Positions 8,497 through 16,414 of a stretch of 44,352 nucleotides of DNA are shown piece by piece; the first letter of the stretch is position 1, and every line of letters begins with the position of its first letter. The notes below the pieces were generated by a model. The model had not been told where the DNA came from. It made no database searches and saw nothing but the letters and a program-made list of their open reading frames with translations. The DNA lies in the NCBI GenBank assembly GCA_022865355.1, contig JALHST010000044.1, forward strand, positions 1 through 44,352, written 5' to 3'. A program made the translations under genes and the position numbers. This stretch comes from Maribacter sp. GTDB taxonomy: Bacteria; Bacteroidota; Bacteroidia; Flavobacteriales; Flavobacteriaceae.

Positions 8497-8556
8497 TCGA
8501 GCGCAGTCGAGACCTAATTACCAACAGATTATTGACAACCTCTCGACTGCGCTCGA
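8497..8556. repeat. Perfect 16-bp inverted repeat (dispersed-repeat-like)
   Basis: TCGAGCGCAGTCGAGA at 8497-8512 is the exact reverse complement of TCTCGACTGCGCTCGA at 8541-8556, with a 28-base loop. It fills most of the 90-base argD-argF' spacer. Each arm also contains a near-palindrome (TCGA..GCGCAG..TCGA). The GC-rich arms stand out from the AT-rich spacer. From general familiarity, similar TCGAC/TGCGCTCGA elements recur in intergenic regions of flavobacterial genomes, but this was not searched. It could be a processing or mRNA-stabilising hairpin, since no T-tract follows. Confidence 0.8.
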
Positions 8557-8572
8557 GGAGACATTTAAAAAT

Positions 8573-9511
8573 ATGAGACACTTTTTATCCATAAATGATA
8601 TCGATTCCCTTTCCAATTGGGTAGCCGAAGCAAAAACACTCAAGGAAGATCCAACGCGTTTTCATAAGTTAGGGCGCGGGAAGACTCTTTGCCTGTTGTT
8701 CTTCAACAATAGCCTCCGCACGCGCTTGAGTACCCAAAAAGCTGCGATGAACCTCGGCTTGGAAGTCATGGTGATGAACTTTGGAAACGAGGGCTGGGCC
8801 TTGGAATTTGGTGATGGCACCATTATGGATCGGGGTACTTCGGAACATGTCAAAGAGGCGGCCAAAGTAGTTTCCCAATATTGCGATATCATCGGCATTC
8901 GGGCCTTCGCCGGTTTGAGCGATAAAGAAAAAGATGAAGCCGAACTGGTATTGAACGGTTTTAAAAAATATGCGCGTGTACCCATTCTTAATATGGAAAG
9001 CTCGGTGGGCCATCCACTGCAGGCATTGGCAGATGCGATTACGTTAACCGAACAAAGTATAAAACCAAGGCCCAAAGTGGTACTCTCATGGGCACCACAC
9101 CCGAAGGCTTTACCCCATGCGGTGCCCAATTCATTTGTTCAAATGATGCGCCTAAGGGATGCCGATTTCGTAATTACACATCCTAAAGGGTATGAGTTGA
9201 ATTCGGCTATTACCAAGGGAGTGCAAGTTGAATACGACCAAAAGAAAGCCTTGGAAAATGCAGACTTTGTCTATGTGAAAAATTGGAGTAGTTATGGAGA
9301 TTATGGCAAAGTACTATCCCAAGATGCGAACTGGATGATGACCCAGGCCAAATTAGGCAAGGCGAAATTCATGCACTGTTTGCCGGTTCGAAGAAATGTG
9401 GTCGTCGAGGATGTCGTGCTCGACGGGAGTCAATCGTTGGTCATTGAACAGGCCAATAACAGGACGTATGCCGCTCAGGTGGTTTTAAAGAAAATATTAG
9501 AAGCGAACTGA
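8573..9511 (+). CDS. argF': N-succinylornithine carbamoyltransferase (ArgF')
   Basis: A 312-residue transcarbamylase of the acylornithine type, not a classical ornithine transcarbamylase. The carbamoyl-phosphate loop is FFNNSLRTRLS (43-53) and the HCLPVRRN segment lies near residue 275, as in the Bacteroides fragilis succinylornithine and Xanthomonas acetylornithine enzymes. Residue 90, just before Glu-His (T-S90-E-H), aligns with Pro90 of the B. fragilis enzyme and Glu92 of Xanthomonas. Published swaps showed that Glu there gives acetylornithine use, while Pro, Ser, Ala or Val gives succinylornithine use. Ser90 therefore predicts N-succinyl-L-ornithine as substrate. The alignment is ungapped from the N-terminus to this point by eye. 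Product: N-succinylcitrulline, to be deacylated by the downstream M20 enzyme. Confidence 0.88.
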   Translation: MRHFLSINDIDSLSNWVAEAKTLKEDPTRFHKLGRGKTLCLLFFNNSLRTRLSTQKAAMNLGLEVMVMNFGNEGWALEFGDGTIMDRGTSEHVKEAAKVVSQYCDIIGIRAFAGLSDKEKDEAELVLNGFKKYARVPILNMESSVGHPLQALADAITLTEQSIKPRPKVVLSWAPHPKALPHAVPNSFVQMMRLRDADFVITHPKGYELNSAITKGVQVEYDQKKALENADFVYVKNWSSYGDYGKVLSQDANWMMTQAKLGKAKFMHCLPVRRNVVVEDVVLDGSQSLVIEQANNRTYAAQVVLKKILEAN

Positions 9512-9521
9512 GAATTTAAAA

Positions 9522-10274
9522 ATGGCACTAAAACTTAAAGATAAGGTCTGTATTGTCACTGGAGCAACCGGAGGCATGGGTATGGCAATTGCCGAAACAT
9601 TCGCTTTAGAAGGCGCCAAACTGGTGCTCTCGGGGCGTAATGCTGCCCGAGGAGAAGCCCTTTCAAAAAAGTTGAAGAATGCGGTCTTCGTTCCCGGGGA
9701 TGTAAGTCAACCAGCTCACAATGAGGAGCTTGTAGAGGCAGCCATTGCAAATTTTGGAAAACTCAATTTGCTTTCGATAAATGCCGGTATTCTCGGGTTG
9801 GGAAATGTAGTCGAATTGCCCATTTCCTCATGGCATACTACGATAGATACCAATCTTAGCTCCATTTTCTATTTATCCAAATTTGCAATTCCGTATCTGC
9901 AAAAAGAATCCAATGGCATTATTTTAATCAATGCCTCCATTGCTGCTTACAAGAGTTTTCCAAATCATCCGGCCTATTGTGCCTCAAAAGCGGCTTCGCT
10001 GGCATTGATGAGGCAAATGGCAGTCGAATATGCCCCAAAGATAAGGGTCAATGCCATTTGTCCCGGTCCAGTGGATACCCAATTACTATGGGATTCGGCA
10101 AAAGCCTTCGAGAAGCCCGAACTGGCTGTAGAAAATGCAAGAAAAGCAACCTTGATGCAGCGATTGGGAACGACCAAAGAGGTAGCGAAATTGGCCTTGT
10201 TCTTAGTATCTGAAGATGCGTCATGGATTACCGGAACGGCGATGAACATTGATGGCGGAATTTTAAACGCATAA
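9522..10274 (+). CDS. Classical short-chain dehydrogenase/reductase
   Basis: A 250-residue SDR with the full classical set: TGATGGMG nucleotide motif (13-20), NAG (87-89) and the catalytic tetrad N111, S139, Y152, K156 (YCASK). The C-terminal IDGG segment is also typical. The residues after the second strand (SGRNAARG) with an Arg suggest NADP(H) preference. It lies between argF' (10 bases away) and argB (1 base away), so it must be co-transcribed with the arginine genes. No step of arginine synthesis needs such an enzyme. It may be a passenger or act on a pathway-linked metabolite. The substrate is unknown. Confidence 0.87.
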   Translation: MALKLKDKVCIVTGATGGMGMAIAETFALEGAKLVLSGRNAARGEALSKKLKNAVFVPGDVSQPAHNEELVEAAIANFGKLNLLSINAGILGLGNVVELPISSWHTTIDTNLSSIFYLSKFAIPYLQKESNGIILINASIAAYKSFPNHPAYCASKAASLALMRQMAVEYAPKIRVNAICPGPVDTQLLWDSAKAFEKPELAVENARKATLMQRLGTTKEVAKLALFLVSEDASWITGTAMNIDGGILNA

Positions 10275-10275
10275 A

Positions 10276-11055
10276 ATGAAACAAAAACTATCCATCGTAA
10301 AAATAGGCGGGAACGTAATCGAGAACGAGTCGGAGCTCAAAAAATTCCTCACGTTGTTCTCCGATTTGGATGGACTCAAAATATTGGTCCACGGAGGGGG
10401 GAAAATGGCCACACAGATGGCCGCGAAACTTGGCATAGTGTCCCAATTGGTAGGTGGAAGACGCATAACCGATGCCGAAAGCTTGGAGGTCATCATTATG
10501 GTCTATGGTGGCCTCGCCAATAAAACAATCGTGGCACAACTGCAAAGTAATGGCTGTAATGCCATAGGGTTGAGTGGTGCCGACGGAAATACGATTTACG
10601 CCCATAAACGACCTGTCAAGGATATTGATTATGGCTTTGCAGGCGATGTGGACGGAATTAATGCAAAGACCATTTCGGCCTTGTTGAATTCGGAATTGGT
10701 CCCTGTTTTTTGTGCACTTACCCATGACGGTAAAGGTCAAATGCTAAACACGAATGCCGACACCATTGCCTCTGAAGTCGCTATTGGCATGAGCCTACTT
10801 TATGAGACTACCCTATATTATTGTTTTGAAAAAAAGGGGGTGCTGATAGATGTGGCCGATGAAAACTCAGTGGTAAGCGCCATAGATTCAAAAAAGTATC
10901 AAGAACTATTGGATCAAAAGAGTATCGCGGACGGAATGCTTCCAAAAATGGAGAATTGCTTTCATGCGCTACACCATGGTGTGCGCCAGGTCTGTATCGG
11001 TGATACCTCAATGCTGGAAGGAGTATCCGCCCTATTTACAAAAATAACCTTATGA
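10276..11055 (+). CDS. argB: N-acylglutamate kinase
   Basis: A 259-residue amino-acid kinase. Visible motifs are KIGGNVIE at the N-terminus, the glycine loop VHGGGK (about 37-42), GGRRITD (about 59-65) and the ATP-site region GMLPKMENC near the C-terminus. It phosphorylates the gamma-carboxylate of N-acylglutamate for ArgC. It lacks the N-terminal extension found in arginine-inhibited hexameric kinases, so feedback inhibition by arginine is not evident from sequence. It follows the SDR by one base, and its stop overlaps the argE start (ATGA at 11052-11055). Confidence 0.94.
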   Translation: MKQKLSIVKIGGNVIENESELKKFLTLFSDLDGLKILVHGGGKMATQMAAKLGIVSQLVGGRRITDAESLEVIIMVYGGLANKTIVAQLQSNGCNAIGLSGADGNTIYAHKRPVKDIDYGFAGDVDGINAKTISALLNSELVPVFCALTHDGKGQMLNTNADTIASEVAIGMSLLYETTLYYCFEKKGVLIDVADENSVVSAIDSKKYQELLDQKSIADGMLPKMENCFHALHHGVRQVCIGDTSMLEGVSALFTKITL

Positions 11056-12122
11056 TGATTGAACAAAAAACGGTAACGGAAAAGGGCCTGGAATTACTTA
11101 AAAAACTGATTTCCATCGAGTCGTTTTCCTCTCAGGAGGATACCACGGCCGATGCCATCGAGGCGTGGTTAAAATCATTGGATATTCCATTTAAACGTAA
11201 GAAAAACAATGTGTACGCCTTCAATAAATTTTTTGAGGAAGGCAAACCCACTTTACTCTTAAATTCGCACCACGATACCGTAAAACCGAATTCGGCCTAT
11301 ACCAAAGACCCCTTTCACCCGCATATCGAAGACGGAAAATTGTACGGTTTGGGAAGTAACGACGCAGGTGGTGCCTTGGTCTCATTACTGGCAACTTTTG
11401 TCCATTTTTATTCAAAGAAAAATTTAAATCACAATATCATCATGGTGGCCTCCGCCGAGGAAGAGAGTTCGGGGCCTAATGGCCTCAATAGCATGCTACC
11501 GATCTTACCAAAGATCGATGTAGCCCTTGTTGGTGAACCGACCTTGATGCAACTTGCCATTGCAGAAAAAGGCTTAATAATTTTTGATGCCGTGGTCAAA
11601 GGTACCCCATCACACGCGGCGCATCCGAATACTGATAATGCCATCTACAATACGATTAAAGTTCTTGAATGGTTTAAAAATTATAAATTCGAGAAGATAT
11701 CCGAAGTTTTGGGAGAGGTCAAACTGACGGTTACCCAAATCAATGGGGGCAGTCAGCACAATGTTGTGCCGGCCGAAGTAGATTTGGTAATCGATGTTCG
11801 CGTAAATGATCGGTATACCAACCAAGAAATTGCGGATATCCTAAAGAAGGAAGCACCCTGCGAACTCAAGGAACGGTCGCTTCGGTTGAACTCATCTTCG
11901 ATTCGTAAGAACCATGACCTGGTGAAGGCCGGGATGGCTTTGGGGCTTAAAACATATGGCTCCCCTACCCTGTCAGACCAAGCTGCCTTGAGTTGTCAAT
12001 CAGTTAAGTTGGGTCCGGGCGATAGCACCCGATCCCATTCGGCGGATGAATTTATTTATGTGAAGGAAGTTATCGAAGGAATCGATTTGTATATTAAGTT
12101 ATTGGAAGGATTTCTTTTGTAA
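11052..12122 (+). CDS. argE: M20 acylornithine/acylcitrulline deacylase (ArgE-like)
   Basis: A 356-residue M20-family metallopeptidase. Zinc-site residues are visible: H-H-D in NSHHDTVKP (73-75), D104 in GSNDAGG, the catalytic pair E136-E137 in SAEEESSG, and the C-terminal SHSADEF histidine region. In an ArgF'-type pathway the enzyme removes the acyl group after carbamoylation, so the natural substrate here is probably N-succinylcitrulline, not acetylornithine. That is inferred from context. Its start overlaps argB. The spacer that follows (175 bases) contains a heptamer array and a stem-loop. Confidence 0.9.
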   Translation: MMIEQKTVTEKGLELLKKLISIESFSSQEDTTADAIEAWLKSLDIPFKRKKNNVYAFNKFFEEGKPTLLLNSHHDTVKPNSAYTKDPFHPHIEDGKLYGLGSNDAGGALVSLLATFVHFYSKKNLNHNIIMVASAEEESSGPNGLNSMLPILPKIDVALVGEPTLMQLAIAEKGLIIFDAVVKGTPSHAAHPNTDNAIYNTIKVLEWFKNYKFEKISEVLGEVKLTVTQINGGSQHNVVPAEVDLVIDVRVNDRYTNQEIADILKKEAPCELKERSLRLNSSSIRKNHDLVKAGMALGLKTYGSPTLSDQAALSCQSVKLGPGDSTRSHSADEFIYVKEVIEGIDLYIKLLEGFLL

Positions 12123-12132
12123 GCGACAAAAA

Positions 12133-12237
12133 TATAGAGAATAGAGATTAGACGAAATTACATCTAGTATCTCATATCTAATATTTTGCATCTAATAACG
12201 AATGTTTATCATCCAGTATCTAGTATCTAATATCTAG
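12133..12237. repeat. Heptamer-phased array (TATCTNN type)
   Basis: Fifteen consecutive 7-base words keep one phase across the argE-argH spacer. The clearest are CATCTAG, TATCTCA, TATCTAA, TATTTTG and CATCTAA (12161-12195), then CATCCAG, TATCTAG, TATCTAA and TATCTAG (12210-12237). Two degenerate words (12196-12209) separate these blocks, and TATAGAG, AATAGAG and ATTAGAC lie in phase upstream. It is non-coding and strongly AT-rich. Function is unknown; slippage-prone spacer DNA is likely. Confidence 0.75.
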
Positions 12238-12259
12238 TAAAATAATGTAACTGTTGCCA

Positions 12260-12277
12260 TTCCCGCCTTTGCGGGAA
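12260..12277. repeat. Short REP-like stem-loop
   Basis: TTCCCGC (12260-12266) and GCGGGAA (12271-12277) form a perfect 7-bp stem with a 4-base loop, 20 bases before argH. There is no T-tract, so it is not a normal intrinsic terminator. It resembles the widespread CATTCCCGC..GCGGGAATG repeats found in many bacteria. It could modulate argH expression or mark a dispersed element. Confidence 0.6.
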
Positions 12278-12297
12278 AGACATAAAATTAAATAGCA

Positions 12298-13584
12298 ATG
12301 AAACTGTGGGACAAAGGTTTTAGCACTGACAAAAAGATTGATCGTTTTACCGTGGGCCATGATCGCGAATTGGATTTGATTTTGGCAAAGTACGATGTGG
12401 TCGCTTCCAAGGCCCATGCCAAGATGTTGGGGAAAATAGGTTTATTAAAGGATCAAGAAGTGGCGGATTTGGTAAACGAATTGGATACTATTTCAGAATC
12501 AATCGCGGCCGGAACGTTTACCATCGAAGATTCCTTTGAGGATATGCATTCTAAAATCGAATATTTGCTAACGGAAAAATTAGGTGACACTGGGAAAAAA
12601 ATCCATACGGCCCGTTCACGCAACGATCAGGTATTGGTGGCCATACACCTGTATTTAAAAGATGAGTTGACCCAGATAAAAGCTCAGACCAAAGACTTAT
12701 TCGATTTACTTATCGTCTTAGCTGATAAGTACAAGGAGATACTGCTGCCGGGTTACACCCATTTACAGATCGCCATGCCCTCCTCCTTTGGGTTGTGGTT
12801 CTCGGCTTATGCCGAAAGTCTGATAGACGACCTCTATTTTATCAATGCCGCTTTCAAGGTCGTGGATCAAAACCCATTGGGCAGTGCTGCCGGATACGGC
12901 AGCTCCTTCCCGATCGACCGAAGTTTTACGACCAAGGAGTTGGGTTTTGCAGATTTAAAATACAATGTGGTCGCCGCGCAGCTCGGAAGAGGCAAGGTAG
13001 AAAAAGCTACGGCATTTGGGATGGCCAGTATTGCATCTACGCTTTCGAAAATGGCAATGGATATCTGTCTCTATATGAGCCAGAACTTTAATTTTATCGG
13101 TTTTCCCGATGCCCTGACCACAGGAAGCAGCATCATGCCGCACAAGAAAAATCCCGATGTTTTTGAATTGGTCCGGGCCAAATGCAACAAATTACAATCG
13201 GTTCCGAATCAACTCGCCCTGATTCTAGTTAATTTGCCAAGCGGTTACCACCGCGATCTTCAATTGGTCAAGGAAATCATGCTGCCCGCCATCGAAGATA
13301 TGAAGGCGTGTTTGGAAATTTTGACCTTCAGTCTAAAGGAAATCCAGGTCAACAAAACCATCTTGGAGGATCCTAAATACGACTATCTTTTTAGTGTCGA
13401 TACCTTGAACGAACTGGTGCTTTCTGGAATGCCCTTTCGGGATGCCTATAAAAAAATGGGGCGGGAAATACAAGAGGGTACCTTCAAACCCAAACGCACA
13501 ATTAAACATACCCATGAAGGCAGTCTAGGAAATTTGTGTTTGGAAGATATCCGGGAAAAAATGAAGAAGGCTATAGCCTTATAA
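12298..13584 (+). CDS. argH: Argininosuccinate lyase
   Basis: A 428-residue member of the fumarase/aspartase superfamily that splits argininosuccinate into arginine and fumarate, the last step of the pathway. The family signature GSSIMPHKKNPD is present (about 277-288), as are HTARSRNDQ (about 102-110) and the TGYT..HLQ-like region (GYTHLQIAMP, about 152-161). It is somewhat shorter than the E. coli enzyme (about 457). It is the last gene of the operon. Its stop abuts the stop of the convergent pseudouridine synthase with no base between. A perfect 14-bp palindrome (AAGGCTATAGCCTT, 13567-13580) lies within its last codons. Confidence 0.95.
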   Translation: MKLWDKGFSTDKKIDRFTVGHDRELDLILAKYDVVASKAHAKMLGKIGLLKDQEVADLVNELDTISESIAAGTFTIEDSFEDMHSKIEYLLTEKLGDTGKKIHTARSRNDQVLVAIHLYLKDELTQIKAQTKDLFDLLIVLADKYKEILLPGYTHLQIAMPSSFGLWFSAYAESLIDDLYFINAAFKVVDQNPLGSAAGYGSSFPIDRSFTTKELGFADLKYNVVAAQLGRGKVEKATAFGMASIASTLSKMAMDICLYMSQNFNFIGFPDALTTGSSIMPHKKNPDVFELVRAKCNKLQSVPNQLALILVNLPSGYHRDLQLVKEIMLPAIEDMKACLEILTFSLKEIQVNKTILEDPKYDYLFSVDTLNELVLSGMPFRDAYKKMGREIQEGTFKPKRTIKHTHEGSLGNLCLEDIREKMKKAIAL

Positions 13585-14427
13585 CTATTTGATCATCCCT
13601 AAATTTATGACCTCTTGTTCGGTCAAATAGCGCCAGTGGCCTCTGGGAAGGTCTTTTTTGGTAAGCCCGCCATAGACGACCCTATCGATTTTGACGACCT
13701 CATATTCAAGATGTTCAAAAATATGCTCAACCACTTTATTTTTTGAACTGTAGATTTCGATACCTACTTCACGCTTTGGGGCATCGTCGATAAAACTTAC
13801 ATCCTGCACCCGCACTGGCTTTTCATCGAGTACAATCCCTTCTTTGATCTTCACCAAATCGGCACTGCGCAACTCTTTGTCAAGGACGACATGATAAATT
13901 TTCCGCAATCCATTTTTGGGATTTTTTAGTCGTTTGGTCATATCCCCATCATTGGTAAACAAGAGGAGTCCTGTGGCATTTTTATCCATTTTATCAATGG
14001 GCAGCAAAGTCGCTTTCGAGGCATTTGAAATGAGGCCGGCAACATTGCGCCGCCCTTTTTCATCCCGCACCGTAGTAGAAAAATCCTTAGGTTTGTTAAG
14101 GAGTACATATTCCTTTTTCTCGGGGTTCAACAAACGCCCGTCGAATTTGACTTCATCGGTCAATTTCACCTTATACCCCATTTCGGTAATGGGTTTGCCA
14201 TTGACGGTTATATTACCGGCGGCTATGTAAATGTCGGCGTCCCGTCGGGAACAAACCCCGGAATTGGCCACATATTTATTCAAACGGATCAAATCTGGGT
14301 TGGCAGGTTTTTGGGGTTCCGAGTGTTTTCGAATGGGCGCATTACCCCGTGCATAACTTTTCTTTCGAAAGGTACCCCCCTGTCTTCCGGATGATTTTCC
14401 GTCCTTATTTATATCTGACCTGCCCAT
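13585..14427 (-). CDS. 23S rRNA pseudouridine synthase, RluB/RsuA family
   Basis: A 280-residue protein. A charged, Gly/Lys/Arg-rich tail (1-45) precedes an S4 RNA-binding domain (RLNKYVANSGVCSRRDAD, about 48-65), followed by the RsuA-type catalytic domain. The catalytic motif, usually GRLDxxTxGLLLLTNDG, reads DKMDKNATGLLLFTNDGD (about 144-161). The catalytic Asp in xMD is retained, but the preceding G-R-L is replaced by D-K-M. It probably isomerises a uridine in rRNA. A TAnnTTTG box just upstream suggests its own promoter, though it also lies downstream of the mevalonate genes. Which uridine is modified cannot be told. Confidence 0.87.
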   Translation of the reverse strand: MGRSDINKDGKSSGRQGGTFRKKSYARGNAPIRKHSEPQKPANPDLIRLNKYVANSGVCSRRDADIYIAAGNITVNGKPITEMGYKVKLTDEVKFDGRLLNPEKKEYVLLNKPKDFSTTVRDEKGRRNVAGLISNASKATLLPIDKMDKNATGLLLFTNDGDMTKRLKNPKNGLRKIYHVVLDKELRSADLVKIKEGIVLDEKPVRVQDVSFIDDAPKREVGIEIYSSKNKVVEHIFEHLEYEVVKIDRVVYGGLTKKDLPRGHWRYLTEQEVINLGMIK

Positions 14428-14441
14428 ATTCTAGATTTTTG

Positions 14442-14449
14442 CAAAGGTA
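14442..14449 (-). promoter_or_regulatory. -7 box for the pseudouridine synthase gene
   Basis: On the minus strand this reads TACCTTTG followed by C, an exact TAnnTTTG match. It lies 15 bases before the start codon, giving a leader of about 8-10 bases as in many Bacteroidota genes. No good TTG -33 element was found at normal spacing. Confidence 0.55.
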
Positions 14450-14493
14450 GGAAAGCAAATCGGATCATACTGCGTGATAAGGGTGTATTCGTT

Positions 14494-15399
14494 TTACAAA
14501 ATCCGGTTAAGGACCAAATCAATATTTATTAAGAGTATACTGAATACCCCGACAACGATGATCATTTTCAGGATATTATGCAGGCCTACATAATGCATTT
14601 TAGTCCTTGACTTCCAGAGGATGACCAGAAATAATATCAATAGGACAACTGCGGCTAAAAAGTATAGGTACATATAGCCGATATCAAAATAGTTGATAAG
14701 GAGCAGCGCTGGAAGAAGGGTAAGTATAATCAAAATACTGATGCAGATTTTAGAAAATCTAGCACCATAAAGTATAGGAATGGTCTTATAATTCTGGGCC
14801 ATATCCCCAGCGATATTTTCAAGATCTTTGATCATTTCCCGGGCCAAAATCAATAAAAATAGGAAGATGGCATGAAGAAAAATGACCGTATCAAAGTTTT
14901 TATAATAGACAAATACGGCAAAGAAGGGGGCGATTGCCAAAGTAGCCGATACAAAATTTCCGATAAAAGGAACCTTCTTCAGCTTATGGGAATAGAACCA
15001 TATACCAAAAACATAGGACGAGAAAAACAGTACGGCCTTAAAAGAAACATAACTTGCCACAAAAACGGCCAGAAGATTCAGCACAAAATAGGTTGACAAT
15101 TTAAACCGTTGGCTTACCAAACGATCCAACATGCTCTTTGTAGGTTTATTGATAAGGTCTTTCTCGGCATCATAAAAATTATTGATGATGTACCCACCTG
15201 CAATAACAAAGGCCGAGGCCAAAACGATGCAAAATAAATTCAAGTCAAAGACGACCCGACGTAATGGCAAATGAGGTGCTAGAATATAAATCGAAGCTAA
15301 ATATTGGGCAAGAACAATGATAAGAATGTTGTAACCGCGCACCACCGAGAACAAACTCAAAAACTTTAGCAGTAGTAGTTTATTTTTTCTACTCAGCAT
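14494..15399 (-). CDS. UbiA-family prenyltransferase (DGGGP synthase-like)
   Basis: A 301-residue integral membrane prenyltransferase with about eight or nine helices. Both Asp-rich motifs are present: NNFYDAEKD (73-81) and KDLENIAGD (191-199). They bind Mg2+ and the prenyl diphosphate. Close relatives in flavobacteria are annotated as (S)-2,3-di-O-geranylgeranylglyceryl phosphate synthase-like, the enzyme that adds a second prenyl chain in archaeal-type ether lipids. Menaquinone (MenA-like) or another aromatic prenyl transfer is also possible. It is 14 bases downstream of mevalonate kinase, so it is likely part of the same transcript and uses isoprenoids that the pathway supplies. Confidence 0.82.
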   Translation of the reverse strand: MLSRKNKLLLLKFLSLFSVVRGYNILIIVLAQYLASIYILAPHLPLRRVVFDLNLFCIVLASAFVIAGGYIINNFYDAEKDLINKPTKSMLDRLVSQRFKLSTYFVLNLLAVFVASYVSFKAVLFFSSYVFGIWFYSHKLKKVPFIGNFVSATLAIAPFFAVFVYYKNFDTVIFLHAIFLFLLILAREMIKDLENIAGDMAQNYKTIPILYGARFSKICISILIILTLLPALLLINYFDIGYMYLYFLAAVVLLILFLVILWKSRTKMHYVGLHNILKMIIVVGVFSILLINIDLVLNRIL

Positions 15400-15413
15400 G
15401 TGCTATAAAGTAA

Positions 15414-16352
15414 TTAGAAGTTGTAGACTACTTCCAAACTATAATCTTTCAACGCTATTTTGGCCTTGTCAAAATCTTGGGTAAAGCCGAGAATATACCC
15501 CCCGCCTCCGGAGCCACATAATTTTAAATAATAATCATTGGTTTCGATGCCTTGCCGCCATAACTGATGAAACTTAGCAGGGATCATCGGTTTAAAATTA
15601 TCAAGGACGACATGGGATAATTGTTTCAAATTGCCAAAAAGCGATTTTATATTTCCGTTGACAAAATCTTCAACACAGGCATCGGTATGCTTGATAAATT
15701 GATTCTTCAACATATTCCGAAAGCCTTCATGCTTCATTTTTTCCATAAACAACTGAACCATGGGGGCGGTTTCACCAATTGAACCGCTATCCAACAAGAA
15801 AACGGCCCCTTTACCGGCCTGGTTCTGTGAAGGAATACTGGTCGATTCGATATTATTCTTCGAATTAATCAAGATGGGAAGACTTAGATAACTGTTCAAA
15901 GGATCCAACCCTGAAGATTTCCCATGGAAGAAGGATTCCATTTTACCGAATATCTTCTTCAATCGAAGCAGTTTCTCCCTTGTAAGGTTCTCCAATACCG
16001 TAATCTTGTCCTGTGCGTATTTGTCATAAATAGCAGCGACCAATGCGCCACTACTTCCTACTCCATACCCTTGTGGAATAGAGCTATCAAAATACATTCC
16101 TGCCTGCACATCCCGCTTTAAGGCCGTAAAATCAAAGGAAAACAAGTCGGGGCTATTCTTATGGACGATTTCAAGATACCCCACAAATTCCCGCAAGTTG
16201 CTATTTGATTTTTTTGCTGCCTCCGATGGAATTTCATCGGTCTTCAATGCTCCTTTAAAAAAATTATAGGGAATGGAGAGTCCTTTGGAATCCTTGATGA
16301 TCCCATACTCCCCAAAAAGGAGGATTTTTGAATAAAATAAAGGTCCATTCAT
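15414..16352 (-). CDS. Mevalonate kinase (GHMP family)
   Basis: A 312-residue GHMP kinase. The N-terminal strand-loop KILLFGEYGI (9-18) matches the PxKxxLxGEH element and the ATP-binding PQGYGVGSSGALVA (93-106) matches the P-x3-GLGSSAA loop. A C-terminal glycine-rich motif, LCGSGGGGYILGF, is also present. It sits between mvaD and a prenyltransferase, which supports mevalonate phosphorylation with ATP in the cytoplasm. Mevalonate kinase is the usual flavobacterial assignment; phosphomevalonate kinase is a less likely alternative. It starts 62 bases after mvaD on the minus strand. Confidence 0.82.
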   Translation of the reverse strand: MNGPLFYSKILLFGEYGIIKDSKGLSIPYNFFKGALKTDEIPSEAAKKSNSNLREFVGYLEIVHKNSPDLFSFDFTALKRDVQAGMYFDSSIPQGYGVGSSGALVAAIYDKYAQDKITVLENLTREKLLRLKKIFGKMESFFHGKSSGLDPLNSYLSLPILINSKNNIESTSIPSQNQAGKGAVFLLDSGSIGETAPMVQLFMEKMKHEGFRNMLKNQFIKHTDACVEDFVNGNIKSLFGNLKQLSHVVLDNFKPMIPAKFHQLWRQGIETNDYYLKLCGSGGGGYILGFTQDFDKAKIALKDYSLEVVYNF

Positions 16353-16414
16353 TATTTAATTATTGACTTCGGACAACTGAAATACCACCTATTGGACGGC
16401 AATAAATTTAAAAG

